This document shows positions 22,701 through 34,539 of a DNA stretch of 64,000 bases, piece by piece. Origin of the DNA: Auanema rhodensis (taxonomy: Eukaryota > Nematoda > Chromadorea > Rhabditida > Rhabditidae). The stretch's first letter is position 1. The number at the start of each line of letters is the position of its first letter. The notes below the pieces were generated by a model. It made no database searches. It was not told the DNA's origin and was given only the letters and a program-made list of their open reading frames with translations. Position numbers and translations under genes: made by a program. Where the stretch lies: the NCBI GenBank assembly GCA_964057225.1, contig OZ059896.1, positions 18,286,501 to 18,350,500 on the forward strand, written 5' to 3'.

Positions 22701-25134
22701 TGTCGATCGGCTCTGCCAATACAAAAATTAGTAATATGAGTACAGGTCAGAAACGGCATGTAATTATAGGAGTAAATACTCATTGTACATATCATAAGTT
22801 AGTTATTTTATTTTTTATATAATAACTATTTGTTTTAAAATGACTAACTATTTAAATTAAGATATCCACAACGCAGACCAATTAAATTTGGTCGAGAAGA
22901 TTTACAATTACTAACACAAGTCTGTTTTCAAAAAACAAAATGATATCTCAGTATTTTTTTAAGATGAAACAATGCATCCATGATAATATAAACCCTTTTC
23001 TTGGAATGGCTTTCAATGAAAAAGAAGAAATGCTAATTTTATGGAAGTTTTGTAGTCGTGGAACAATTCAGGTTAACGAATTCATTGTAATATTGAATTT
23101 AAAAAAAAAAATTTAGGACATTATTCACAATCAGAGTGTGGCATTGGATGAAAAATTCCATGCAGCTTTTGTTCGTGATATCACTCTGGTATGATATACT
23201 ATACATATGTGAATTTTTAAACTTTTTAATAGGGTTTGGAATATTTACATGCAAGCCCTATCGGCTATCATGGATCCTTAACACCGTGGGCTTGTTTAAT
23301 TGACAGGAATTGGATGATAAAGCTTTCAGATTATGGAATTGGTTTGTTAATTAGTAATTTGTATTAATATTCTATTCAAAATTTCAGCGAATCCATTGGA
23401 ACGATGGGAAAAACAGGGTGCCATTAGTGTAGATGCACCGACAGACGATGATGATAAAAGCCAAGCTGCTCAGAAAACTAGTAATAAAATAATTAGTCGA
23501 ACTCATAATATTCACTTATTCTCAGGTGTTCTTTACTGTCCTCCCGAAATGTTGAAAATGCGTACACAAAATCAGAAACGAAGAATGGACCAGTCATTTT
23601 TAAAACAAACCCAAGTTTGACTGCATAATAGCAAACGTAAATCGTCAATAATTATTTAAGTTTCGGCGACAAGCTGCAGATATTTACTCTTTTGGCATGG
23701 TAATGTACGAAATTTTGTTCAGGTCTCTACCATTTAAGGAAGGAACTAACACTACTGGTAGCATGTTAACTATTTTCTGATGCTCTATTTATTTGATACA
23801 GAATTATGTGATTATTTATCTGACGGCTCAAAAATCGTAACCCCTGAGATTCAAGATCAAATGGGATGTCATCCAGATTTGCAGGTTTTTTTGCTGATTC
23901 AATATGTAAGATTAATATTAAAAATAGGCATTACTGAGAGACTGCTGGAGTGAAAATCCTGAAATTAGACCGAATATTCGTCGTGTCAGATTAAACACAG
24001 AGATGGTTCTTAAAACGTATTAATAAATTGAAATATAATCGACTGATAATGATTTTTCGTTTAGTAAGGGGTCTTTGGTGGACCAGATGATGAGATTGAT
24101 GGAACAATACGCCAATAATTTGGAAAAAATTGTAAAAGAGAGAACAGGCATGCTGGAAGAAGCGAATCTGCGTGCTGATCGACTACTTTCCCAACTTCTA
24201 CCAAAGTAAGTATATTTCTTCGAAAACCATATTTACACAAATGTAAAGATACGTTGCAAATGAATTGAAACTTGGAAGACCTGTTCTACCTAAGCTATTC
24301 TCGTCAGCCACCGTTCTCTTCTCAGATATTGTTGGCTTCACTACTATATGCTCATCTTCTTCTCCTTTGGAAGTAATAAATTTTCTTAGATTTCATTACA
24401 AAGTACTAATTTAGGTTGTGAATATGCTTAACGGTTTATATACAGGCTTTGATGAATGTATTACTCGTAACGAAAGTTACAAGGTATTAAAGGATATGAT
24501 TAAACAATTTTAGATTTGAACTAAATTTTATATATCTTCAGGTTGAAACAATTGGTGATGCATACATGGTAGTATCTGGAGTTCCAGAAGAAAATGGCAA
24601 TAATCATTCTAAACATGTAGCTAACATAGCACTGGACATGAGACAAGTTGAAATGATCAAATAAATTAGAAACCAACAACTTCTTACAGTATCTGACAAC
24701 ATATGCGATTCCTCATAAACCCAGTCAACGGATTCGCTGCCGATGGGGATTCCATACTGGCCCTGTTGCAGCAGGAGTTGTAGGTATGACAGCTCCGCGT
24801 TATTGCCTGTTCGGAGATACGGTTTGTTCTGACCACAGGGCAAAAAACATAGTTTACAACGTTGTATAGGTTAATACTGCATCTAGAATGGAATCGTCTG
24901 GATCTCCAGGTTTAATCCAAATGTCGGAAGAAGCCCATTATCACCTATCATCCAACTGGTCAATATTTAAAATTACCCCAAGAGGAGACGTCGATATTAA
25001 AGTATAAATAATATTACATGGTTTCTATAAGGAAAATCGAACTTCAGGGGAAAGGAATACTTAAGACTTATTGGCTGGAGGACCGAGAAAAAGATGCGGG
25101 AATTGCTGGCTACATCAATAATCATTGCGATTGA
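19768..25134 (+). CDS. Receptor-type guanylate cyclase, GCY-8/18/23-like
   Basis: A transmembrane guanylate cyclase that makes cGMP for sensory signalling. 31 exons run from 19768-20128 to 25048-25134 and encode 1169 residues; every splice phase closes. Parts in order: signal peptide ([12 protein letters not shown]); a long spacer with a dibasic site (RVRRQ); a ligand-binding-type ectodomain from about 110 to 550 ([35 protein letters not shown]); a membrane helix ([20 protein letters not shown]); a kinase-homology domain with no HRD catalytic loop and DYG in place of DFG; a coiled-coil linker ([16 protein letters not shown]); and a class III cyclase domain ([53 protein letters not shown]). 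The metal aspartates, catalytic Asn/Arg and the Cys that selects GTP are present. The ectodomain blocks recall the thermosensory GCY-8/18/23 clade of C. elegans; that placement is from memory. Confidence 0.95.
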
Positions 25135-25977
25135 AAACATTCAACATGATCTCAAAATTTCTCACATCGCAGTTATCTTTTATTGAATGTTCATTAGTTG
25201 TTGTCAGATTTACATCACAACGTTTACTTCAGCTGGTTAATGCTACTGCCAAAACATTATACTGCGCGCATGTAAGCATATTGATTTTTCCTTCGAGGCA
25301 TATTATATATATGCGGTGTTAATGTGCTATTTTCAGTGTTTCGCTAATATCTTTTAATCAGCTGAATCAACAATTTTTGTAATCTGAATTGTAGCTAACT
25401 ATTAACTATATGATAAATAATTAAAATAACTAGTACATAAACTCTATAAATCATTTTTCAGTTGAAGAGCATACTTTTTTTCACAGCTGCAAGCAACATT
25501 TCTTGTAATAATAACCTGAACACATTGAAATTCATTTCCTCAGCTTTCTTGTTTTTAAAATGTGAAAATGACTACCTCTTCTGCTTTTTAGGCGCCATTG
25601 CAAAGTTTTTATCCGTTGAAGACAGCGAAATGCCCCTTCTTTGCCCCCCAGTTACATTTGCACTTTTAGATTGCGTACGAAACACTTTATTTTATTTTAA
25701 ACAATACTACATGAAAGTATTATCGAGCATTTCGCGCAAATGAGACATTTGAGTGATCTTGTTTTTATTTACTCATATGTCAAGCCTGAATGTAGCTGAA
25801 TATTCAAATTACTCAACATTTCGTAATATTAAATAAAACATTTTGATCTGATCTTTTCTCATTTAAGCTTGTATTTTTTTTAATCCACAAGTGCTCATAT
25901 TGAGAAAATTTTATTATGAACTTTTTTTTCCAGAATTAACTTTTGCATAGTTTGCATCCCATTCCACAGCAAGCACG
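25135..25977. other. Intergenic region
   Basis: 3' region of the cyclase gene and upstream region of the ePHD gene. A 93-codon open frame at 25462-25743 has composition typical of chance and no recognisable motif. No gene was seen. Confidence 0.4.
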
Positions 25978-28900
25978 ATGGACAGAGTAAATTATTGAAA
26001 AAAAACTTTGTTTTAATACAAATACGGTTTACAGGCTGTGGAGTTGGAAAAGATGCACTTGACACCGGAGGAACTTGTTCTAGTCACTGATGTTACTCAA
26101 TGGCTTGGATATGTTCCACCAGTAGAAGAAGCCATACTAGAATTCCCTTTAGGTAGCTTGATTTAATTTTTGTCAGAGGTGAAATTATCCTTTTCAGAAT
26201 ATGAATATTTTGTAAATCACGCAAAAGCAATGAAAAATAAAGAAAAGAAAAAAGCATATTTACGAACAAAACGAAGACAAATTATTGCATCGTCATATCA
26301 TAGAAAAGATAAAACGTTCGAATAAAGGTTTTCTGCCGTTATATATTTTTATATAATTCAGAACGCCCCCTATTTGTCTTGTTTGTACGAACCCAGATCC
26401 AGAATTTTGTCGAAATGCTGGAACTTTAGTTTGGCTTCCTAATTTTCCCGACTTCTTCGGATTCCATGAATTTTGCATGGTATATTTTTATAATAATTTT
26501 AATCCAGCTCATGATTTGTTCTTTAGTTAATTACGCCCGAATGTTATTGTGCTCAAGATGCGACACGCCTAGAACGCCATTTCTTTAAACTCAGTATTGA
26601 ATCTCTTTTAGGGGCCTTTAAGCGCCTTATTACAGGAAAATCTGTACGACTATCACAATAATTGTATAATATATGTATATATCGTTTCAGACATTAGATT
26701 GTGCATATTGCGGTTTTCGAGGAGCTTTCTCTGGCTGCAGCATGAAAAGATGCAATAATGTTTATCATTTACCCTGTGCTTTACGTTCCTCATGTTATAT
26801 ATCTTACACAGAGGGTGAACATAGGTTTGTATATAAATTTTGATCTTGAATAATTTTTTATATTAAAGTATTACTTGCCCGACACATGTAGATTTTCTTA
26901 AATCGAAACAAAGAAATATTATTGAAAGGATATTCCCAGGTGGATCTCTGAAGAAAAGTGACCAGAAAGTCCTTTCCGGTGAAAACGCAACTTTGAAGTG
27001 CTCATATTGCAAAGCTCGACTTCGTTTCGACGGGGAGAGTACTTGGTTGGGGCGTTTTGTTATTACAAATTGTGACAATCGTATCTTAGCTTATCATTAT
27101 GAATGTATGCAGGTATAGTTTGAACGTTATTATTTCTCAAAATAATTTTCTATTTTTAAGGATTATGTAAGAAGCTGTGGCTATGACGCTCGATGTCAAC
27201 AATGCCATAATTTAAATAGGGTTACTATGTTTCATGAGCACCTAGCTCAACAAGGAGTTTATATTAATGACAGGTTGGATGAAAGTTTAATTTTTTTTTC
27301 TAAATTTGTTTCTCGATTTGTAGTAATGATGAAGATGATGACGACTGTGATGCATTTTCGGTTTCTTCCTCTGACTCTTTAGAATATTTATCTTCCGGTG
27401 AAGAATTTTTGCGTGTAACACCCACTCATGACTACTATTTCAAACGATCTGAATATAATCCACTTCCAAGAAAGAGAATGAAATATACAATTGTATGTTT
27501 ATTCTATTCACCTTTTCTATTTATTCGTCTGTAGGATAAAATTAACGATATGGACGCTTCAACTTCGGATGCAGTTGCTAACAATATAGATTTTGAAAAA
27601 ATAAAGGATATGCCCTCAACTTCCACTGCCGCATTGGAGTACCATACAAATACGGAACCAGAATCAGCTCAACAAAGAATTCCATTCCGGGAGCTGACAC
27701 CTAACCGTCACACTAGCGGTGAGGAACTGCAAGCTTCCATGGAACAAGTGGTAGTATCTAATCAATATTCAGCTGATGGTGAATCGCCAGCTTCAATAGA
27801 AAAGAAATCTTCATCCACTGAGTTTAACCATTATTCCTTTATTCAAGTAATCTATTGCGTTCAGAACTAATAAAGCTGATTCCTCGGATATTCCTGATGA
27901 TTTACCTATTAGTCAATATCCTAGGTTAGTTTTTTGCTCAAATTAAGTTTTAAATTTATATTTCAGTCCATGTGCTCATTATAATGAACCTCTGTCGCTT
28001 CCTCAAAGGTAATTTCTGTATATTTTTATTTCCATTAAAACAATTTTGGTTTCAGTGATATCATTGATGTTAGTTCTGATCATGATATCAGGTATGCCTA
28101 AAAGTTGGTTTGAATAGAAAGTATAATCTATATTTTCAGTAGTGATATAATTATCATTGGGGTAAACAAAACGGCCGATAACAGTAAGACTAATATATCA
28201 GCCCGGACCTCGCTTTCTGTTCGAGAAGTTCTTAGTAATAGTAAACAGGAACCTCTTGATGAATACGAAGAACAACCTGCGGAATACTTTGAAAGCAATG
28301 ATATTGCTAGTTTGAGTGATGCTGTTGAATCTACTCACATAATCGATGGAGATCGCCCAACTACTTCTGCAGCTGGATCTGGTGACCATGATGAACAAGC
28401 ATTAGCAAACAAAGATTTATCTAATCCTGTAAAAAGAAACATTATTGAAAATAATGAATCAGTTATGGTGGTGTCTTCAAAAGCCTCTAATCATGTTGTT
28501 AATGGAGAAGTGGTTGTTCCTTCGCCAAGCATGCCAGATACTGAAACTTTGGGACCAGTATCACCTTTCGTGGATAACTCTCCAGAAATTGTGAATGATC
28601 GTTTCTCCGAAGAATTGAATGCCGGTGCTCGATCCGTGGAAACAGCATCGTCCGCAGAATACGCTAATAATGGTTCAGGAAACAAACTCACAACTAAACA
28701 AGCCGAGATGAGAGAGTTGCCAACAGAATTAGAGTTTGTTTATTAATCATGATTTGTTTTTTAACTATTGTTTAAGGGCCAACATGGAATACAACAATCA
28801 TATTGATAGCATGTAAGTTATACCAATTTACATGAAGATTCTAATTCAACTTTCTTTGCAGGGAACAGCCCGTGCCAATGCATTCACCTCCTGACCCGAT

Positions 28901-30095
28901 GCTTTTGTCTAGTTCTCAGAAGGAGGGCACTGTTAAAAATCCCGTTTGTCTCGAAAACACGTAAGTGTATAGGATGCCATTATTTCTAAATTTCAAATAT
29001 TCAGAACTATGGAGGTCGACACTCACGTAGAAAGAGCAAAGGTTCCAGTTTCTGAATCTAGACGACCTGCACACCAAGTTATTAAGCCGATTAAATTAGT
29101 TAGAATAGCTACTGAACCTGCTAAGTATGCTCATCGAATACCTGGGTCAGACGCAGATTCTGAAGAGGATGGAATCATCAGGTATAAAAAGGCATCTCGT
29201 GAAGTATATAACTTGTTATATTTATAGCACTATATTTACACCTAAACGTAGTCGTAGTAGACCTCGTAATTCTATTCTTGATAAAACTGATGAAATTCCT
29301 ATTTCCCACGTAAGTTTCGAAAATTAGTTTTAAATTTACCATTTGATTCTAGAACGGTACTCCTGGTAGATTCTATCCTCTTTCTATTTCCACTCCTGCT
29401 TTAGAACGGAAATGCACAGTGAGAATGCTTGATCTGTAAGTTATAAACATTTAAGCATCAAATAACTTTTGAAAATATTTTCAGTATGCGTAAATCAGAG
29501 GATATTTGCAACAAGAATTTGAAACCATTCATATCTAATGCTGAAAAAAATCGGTACTTATATTGGATATATGGCATATATCTTTTAAACTTTATTTCAG
29601 TCTTCTACGATGCTTTGAAAAAGTGCGATCTAAGTTATTATTTTTATTAAAATATAAGGTATGTTTAAATTTGGTTTTAATTATTTTCTCAATATTTATT
29701 CACATTTATATCTTATTTTTAGAATTTCCATAGAAACATAAGTAACCAAGTTTTACCTGATCAAATTCAAGTTAAAAGGTATTTATTAATTTTTTAAACA
29801 ATTTTGTTTATAATTCGTTCAGTGCCATATTAACATCTGAGTCAGCTATGAATTTGGTTTACAAATTGGTTCGAAAGTATGAGTTTTAAAATTCTTAAAA
29901 TTTTACTTTGTTCTTCTTAGGTTCTCGAAAATTGAAGAGAATTGTAAGCTCCTTCGAAATGAGCCAATTGCTCTAGATGATCTTAAAGAGTGAGTAAGAA
30001 AGTTTTTAATTTAATGCTTGAATATGTTCAGATGTGACGTTTATTTTCAACGATTGGAACTTGCTTTTGTGAAACTTCTTGATTGCGAAGTATAA
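25978..30095 (+). CDS. ePHD zinc-finger protein (PHF7/G2E3/PHF11-like) with SUMO-interaction-like motifs
   Basis: A probable nuclear protein of 1001 residues. 25 exons run from 25978-25986, 26035-26152 and 26198-26315 to 30032-30095. After about 80 residues comes an extended PHD: a pre-PHD C2HC finger (ICLVCTNPDPEFC ... HEFC), a PHD-like finger (CAYCGFRGAFSGC, CNNVYHLPCAL) closing at SITCPTHVDF, and a second cysteine cluster (CSYCKARLRF ... YHYEC ... CQQCHNL). The rest is acidic and Ser/Thr-rich, probably disordered, with a basic patch (TPKRSRSRPR). Near residue 510 two hydrophobic acidic-flanked stretches lie close together (SDIIDVSSDHD and SSDIIIIGV), as in tandem SUMO-interaction motifs. 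The final 150 residues look helical. ePHD proteins of this type read histones or act as ubiquitin ligases; no RING or HECT domain was seen here. The N-terminal zinc module is clear, while the precise orthology is not. Confidence 0.85.
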
Positions 30096-30636
30096 CTTTT
30101 GAAGATCTACATTCCAATTTCAGTATGACATAAATACTCAGGCGACGTTTTAAACGAGTTAACTGTCTTTCCGTATTTACGATTATTGTATTTTATTCTT
30201 ATTTGTATGTTCTTTCATAATTTTATTTAACCATCATTTTTTGAAGATATCTCATTTTTCTAAATTGAGTTTTTATTAATCCCTGTTTTAGGACTTCTTT
30301 GTACTGCTGGTTCTGTATGACTTAAAAATATTGGATTGTCTTGTATTAAATAATTTTCTTAGCCACAAAATTGAATATTCAGTTTAAAGATTATAACAAT
30401 AGTCATAATGAAATCAATTGACGTGCACAAGCGAACATTAAATTGTTCATAAAATAGATAAAGATGGTTAATTGTCAGCTATTCTAACCTTAGCTAAGAT
30501 TTCTTTTTATTGCTACTGACAAAATTTTCAAGTTGTCATACGCTTCTGCTGTTCAAGTTCTGGAATTATCATTACTGTTGTGGAACTAAAATTACTCACA
30601 TTCATTCTAAGTCTTCTATCAGGTTCAGATAGTTAG
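30096..30636. other. Intergenic region
   Basis: AT-rich sequence between two plus-strand genes with no recognisable exon, RNA gene or strong promoter element. Confidence 0.4.
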
Positions 30637-33600
30637 ATGTATAAAACCGCAAGTAGAGATGTACGATACCTTCTGAAGGTACATCACCTATGTACTGCTG
30701 CTCTTTACTTAATTTTTCTATTATGTATATTTATGAACTTCTATGTTCTATTAAGCAGAGAAGATACGGTATTTTATTTACGAATGTATCATACGGTAAG
30801 TATAATTATTACAAATCGTATATCAATGTATGTTGGAATTATGAAGATTGTCATATTTAGATCATTGCTCTTCTAATGTTTTGTTGTGGAGTTATAGAAG
30901 TTGAATTTTTAATCAGAACCAGAAAACTTCCTAAATTAGATCACCCTCATGAAATTCCGGATCCTGCACTGATAGGTGCTTATTTATCTATTATAGATAG
31001 TCTTAAAACAAGCATAAATTCTTTTTTCATGTCAATTGTTCTCTTTTTTTTAATCTCATTATCCTTAGGAGCAATTGCACTAACTATTGGAATTACTCTT
31101 GGATATCTATATTTTATTGTTTTTAACTATGCATTCCAAGATTGTGATAAGCTTGTTGATGCCATTTATAGGTTTATTTGATCTATTGAAATCAAAACCA
31201 ATTTGTTTTTCATATTATAGTTCTGAACTATGGATGGAAGCTATATACGATTTGCTCATGGCATCATTTTCGATGTTAAGCTTAATATATATACTACAAC
31301 GTCGATATTTTGGTGCTATTAATTCAAATTTGGATAAGGTTTTTTCTTCGATTACCTTGATTACAAAACACATTCTGAATGTTTTTATAGGTTGGTAGAC
31401 TGTTCATAAACATTACGTTCTCTGTTGTTTGGATGAAAGTAGTTATTTATAAGGCCTATCTCAGTCATCAGGTACGAAACTTCTGTATTCACACACCTTT
31501 TTGTCATCATTTGCTTCCAAAAATAGCTGAAATGAACCTTTATCTTATAAAAATTCTGTAGGAACTATGTCAGCGTAGAGAGTTAGAAGGATATTGGTGT
31601 CCAGTCATGAAAAGACATTATGATTGTGTCCCAAGTAATGATCTACACGGAACACAAAAAATGTGGTATGAAGTATACTCTCAAACATTGATAACAATTG
31701 AAAATATTCAGGTATTACATTAACAAAGGAATATTATCTTCTTCTATCATCTCATGTGCATCTGAATTCTTCCCCGTTTTAATTGTAACCCATTGGTTAT
31801 CATGTGGTGGGGCTGAGGAAAAAGCGGAAGACATTGAAAAGAAAAGAAAGGTACTTCAAAAGGAATAAAAGTTTAAAAATAACTTTCGCAACTCTTAAGA
31901 TCAAACAAGGAGTTCGTTCTTTGATGCGTGAATTTATGAAAGATATATCTCGTGTATATACTAATAACTCTGCTCTGGATACCAAACCTTTGAAAATCGC
32001 GTTAGTTTTGAATTTGAGTGATTTATTCATTCTTATACTATTTAAGACAACTAATCCCTTTAACGTTCTGGGTTTTAACTCCTATAGTAGCAATTGCGTC
32101 ATGTGTTAAATGGCTTGTTCGCTTCTATTTCACAATCGGTTATTTTGTTAAGTTTATTCGCAACAACTTTCTTCTTATTGTACAGATTTTGATCACTTAG
32201 CTGCCGAGCATTGGAAGGTTTATGATATTGTCGGAATTATAGCAAATTTCCTACAGTTTATTTTCTTCGGACTTGTAAGAACCAACTGAAAAATAAAATG
32301 AAAACAATTATTTGCATAGATGTTTGCGTTTGCTAAGAAGTTTTTGAAAAATGATCGTCTGGATGCACATCACAAAGCTCATGCTAGAGGAGATGTTTCC
32401 ATATTGTTTGGCTGCTGCCTTGTACTATTCATCAAAATGGTAATTTTCACTCATTTTTCATGATAGTTTGATCTTTGGTTATACTCTTTTTTCATTAATG
32501 TATTTTAAAATTCAACACTATCATTTTTATGTTGAATATTATATTTAATAGCATAATAATTGCGCTGAATAAAATGATGATGAGCTGATTAAAGTTTTCT
32601 TTTTCAGGTTCTACAATGTACGGAAGTAGAATACCAAAGGAAAGATGGTTTTTATACTACAACGGATACTGTAACTTACACTTTTAGCTTTTTTTTTGTC
32701 CATGTAAGTTTTTTATTCTGAGAGCTTCTGTACCCACTATCTTGTAATTTTGAACACGAAAGATAAGTTGTTTTCTGATGCGTTGCACCAAAAGAAATCA
32801 ATTAATTCTAGTTGTTGCTTTAATATTTGGGTCTGCTACAGTTTATACCCCCCCCCCACCTTAAGCTCTGCCCCTTTTGCAAAAACCCCACAGTTCAACA
32901 TTTTCGCAGCTAAAATGTTAGGCACGCACCAGCTTTGCATAAACCAGTGGGAGTGCTCTATCTCTGATCCGGGGGGTCTGGGGGGTGACCCCCCCCCAGA
33001 TAGAGAGAGTTGACATATGAGATTTAAGATGTTTAATTTTGAAAATTTCCAATTTCTTACTTTTAGTATTTTTTTTCACTTGCACATTGCATTATACATC
33101 ATTATTGAATTACCCATCCTTATACTTAATACTAATTAATTTCAGGTAACTGCGCGCGTTTTTGCAAAAGGGGCGGGGCTTAATTGTGGGTATAAACTGT
33201 AGTAAAGCTCAATATTTAAATGTTTTTTTTACGTTTTACAATCCACAGAAAAAGAAAGTAAAAATAGATAATGAATCAGTTAACTATTGTCTCACTGATA
33301 AATTATTAGATCAGAAAACACATAAAATTGCATTCAGCTGACGTCAGCTAGTTATATGATGAATACATAAATGTGTCTAGATTTACAATTAAAATAATAA
33401 AAATATATAATAATAATAATAATAAAAATAATACAAATAATAAATAAATAATGTAACCACTAACTGTTCTACCTTTCAGTCTTCTCAATGGTTCCAATAT
33501 TTTGCTGTTCGTCGTATTCTAGCCATGACAGATAGAGATTGTAAAGCTACGAAACGCTTTATACCCTTGATTGCTTCAGGTGACATCTGTCATTAAAATT

Positions 33601-34374
33601 TTTTTGACCTCAGTTATCTTGTAGGAGGGCTTCTCATAGCTTGGATTCACTTTGGTATAACATTTTTCGATACATCCCTTATCAAATATCAGCTGACAGA
33701 TGAAACATTCAGGTTAGTACATGTTTAAAGACCTTTGTTTCTCATATCTTGAATGTTTAACTTTTTAGATTTTCTGAAACTGCTTTAATTTGTATGATCT
33801 TCACTCAAACCATATTCCCAGCTGATTATCTCTTTGCTTTCACTGTTAGTGGATGTTATTTGGAATTATTACAAAGGTTCAGAATATATTCAAGAAATTA
33901 AAAACAAAATAATATTTAGATATTTGAATATGGGATTCTTCCAAATAGGAAAACCCGTCTTTGTGAAACCTGGCCACGGTCATGGACATGGTGCTGAGGA
34001 ACATGACAAAAAGGTCAGTTATAGCTTTAAAGTAAATTAGGTTTTTACTTATTCTACTTACTACAAGCTTATTTTTGAGATAAATATATTATTTTTCATT
34101 TTTAGGACGGACATACTGATAGATTCCAGCATGGCCCCAATATATCAACTATGATGCATGCTGCTCAAATCATGCATAGAAAGCGTTTTGAATCTGCAGA
34201 TGTAAGTAAATTTCGAAATATTCAGAAGAACCAATTATTAAAAAAGAGATTTAGCAAATGAAACTAAACAGAGATTAGTGATTTCAAAATATAATTTATA
34301 TTCAGACAACAGCAACTGCGTCATCATTAGATAGTCATATGAGAACAATCACTATACATGGAAAAGAAGATTAA
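30637..34374 (+). CDS. Polytopic membrane protein, probably otopetrin-like
   Basis: 647 residues in 16 exons: 30637-30795, 30861-31171, 31221-31338, 31391-31471, 31562-31665, 31712-31850, 31900-32071, 32186-32274, 32320-32439, 32608-32703, 33480-33579, 33625-33712, 33769-33876, 33920-34013, 34106-34201, 34306-34374. About ten to twelve hydrophobic segments alternate with short loops. The pattern near the C-terminus (basic loop AVRRILAMTDRDCK, then RFIPLIASGGLLIAWIHFGI, then FSETALICMIF, FPADYLFAF and ELLQRYL) recalls the last two helices of otopetrin proton channels. FFPVLIVTHWL could match the otopetrin FPFNIE region. The assignment rests on topology and spacing, so another multipass family is possible. 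The cytoplasmic tail is histidine-rich (PGHGHGHGAEEH). The 776-base intron 32704-33479 holds a MITE. Confidence 0.8.
32839..33199. mobile_element. Tc1/mariner-type MITE in an intron
   Basis: Both ends are inverted copies: CAGTTTATACCC at 32839 and GGGTATAAACTG ending at 33199, each flanked by a TA dinucleotide, the usual target duplication of Tc1/mariner elements. The arms extend inward through GCCCCTTTTGCAAAAAC (about 32871) and its partner GTTTTTGCAAAAGGGGC (about 33159). The 361-base element has no transposase frame. Its C-runs, G-runs and GC content contrast sharply with the host intron. Weak similarity of about 20 bases outside the TA on both sides (AATATT...CTA) means the true ends could lie a little further out. 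Confidence 0.8.
33390..33453. repeat. AT-rich (AAT)n microsatellite tract
   Basis: Imperfect AAT trinucleotide tract 3' of the MITE inside the same intron, probably non-functional. Confidence 0.6.
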
Positions 34375-34539
34375 GTTTTCTGGTTTCTTAGGCTTTATTC
34401 TGTAAAAAGTATATATAGTTATGACCACTTTTTTCAACCCGATTTCCCTTATATATATATGATATAAATATATGTATATACATTGAAAGAATAAACATTT
34501 GATAAATATATAATAAAGCTTCTTTTGATAATGTATTTG

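Noticed and set aside
25462-25743. 93-codon frame between the cyclase and ePHD genes
   Set aside because: Phe/Leu-rich composition from AT-rich DNA, no upstream signal and no recognisable motif.
32072-32200. Read-through hydrophobic frame at 32018-32200 as part of the otopetrin-like protein
   Set aside because: Out of phase with the exon before it; splicing 32071 to 32186 joins both neighbours in frame and removes it.
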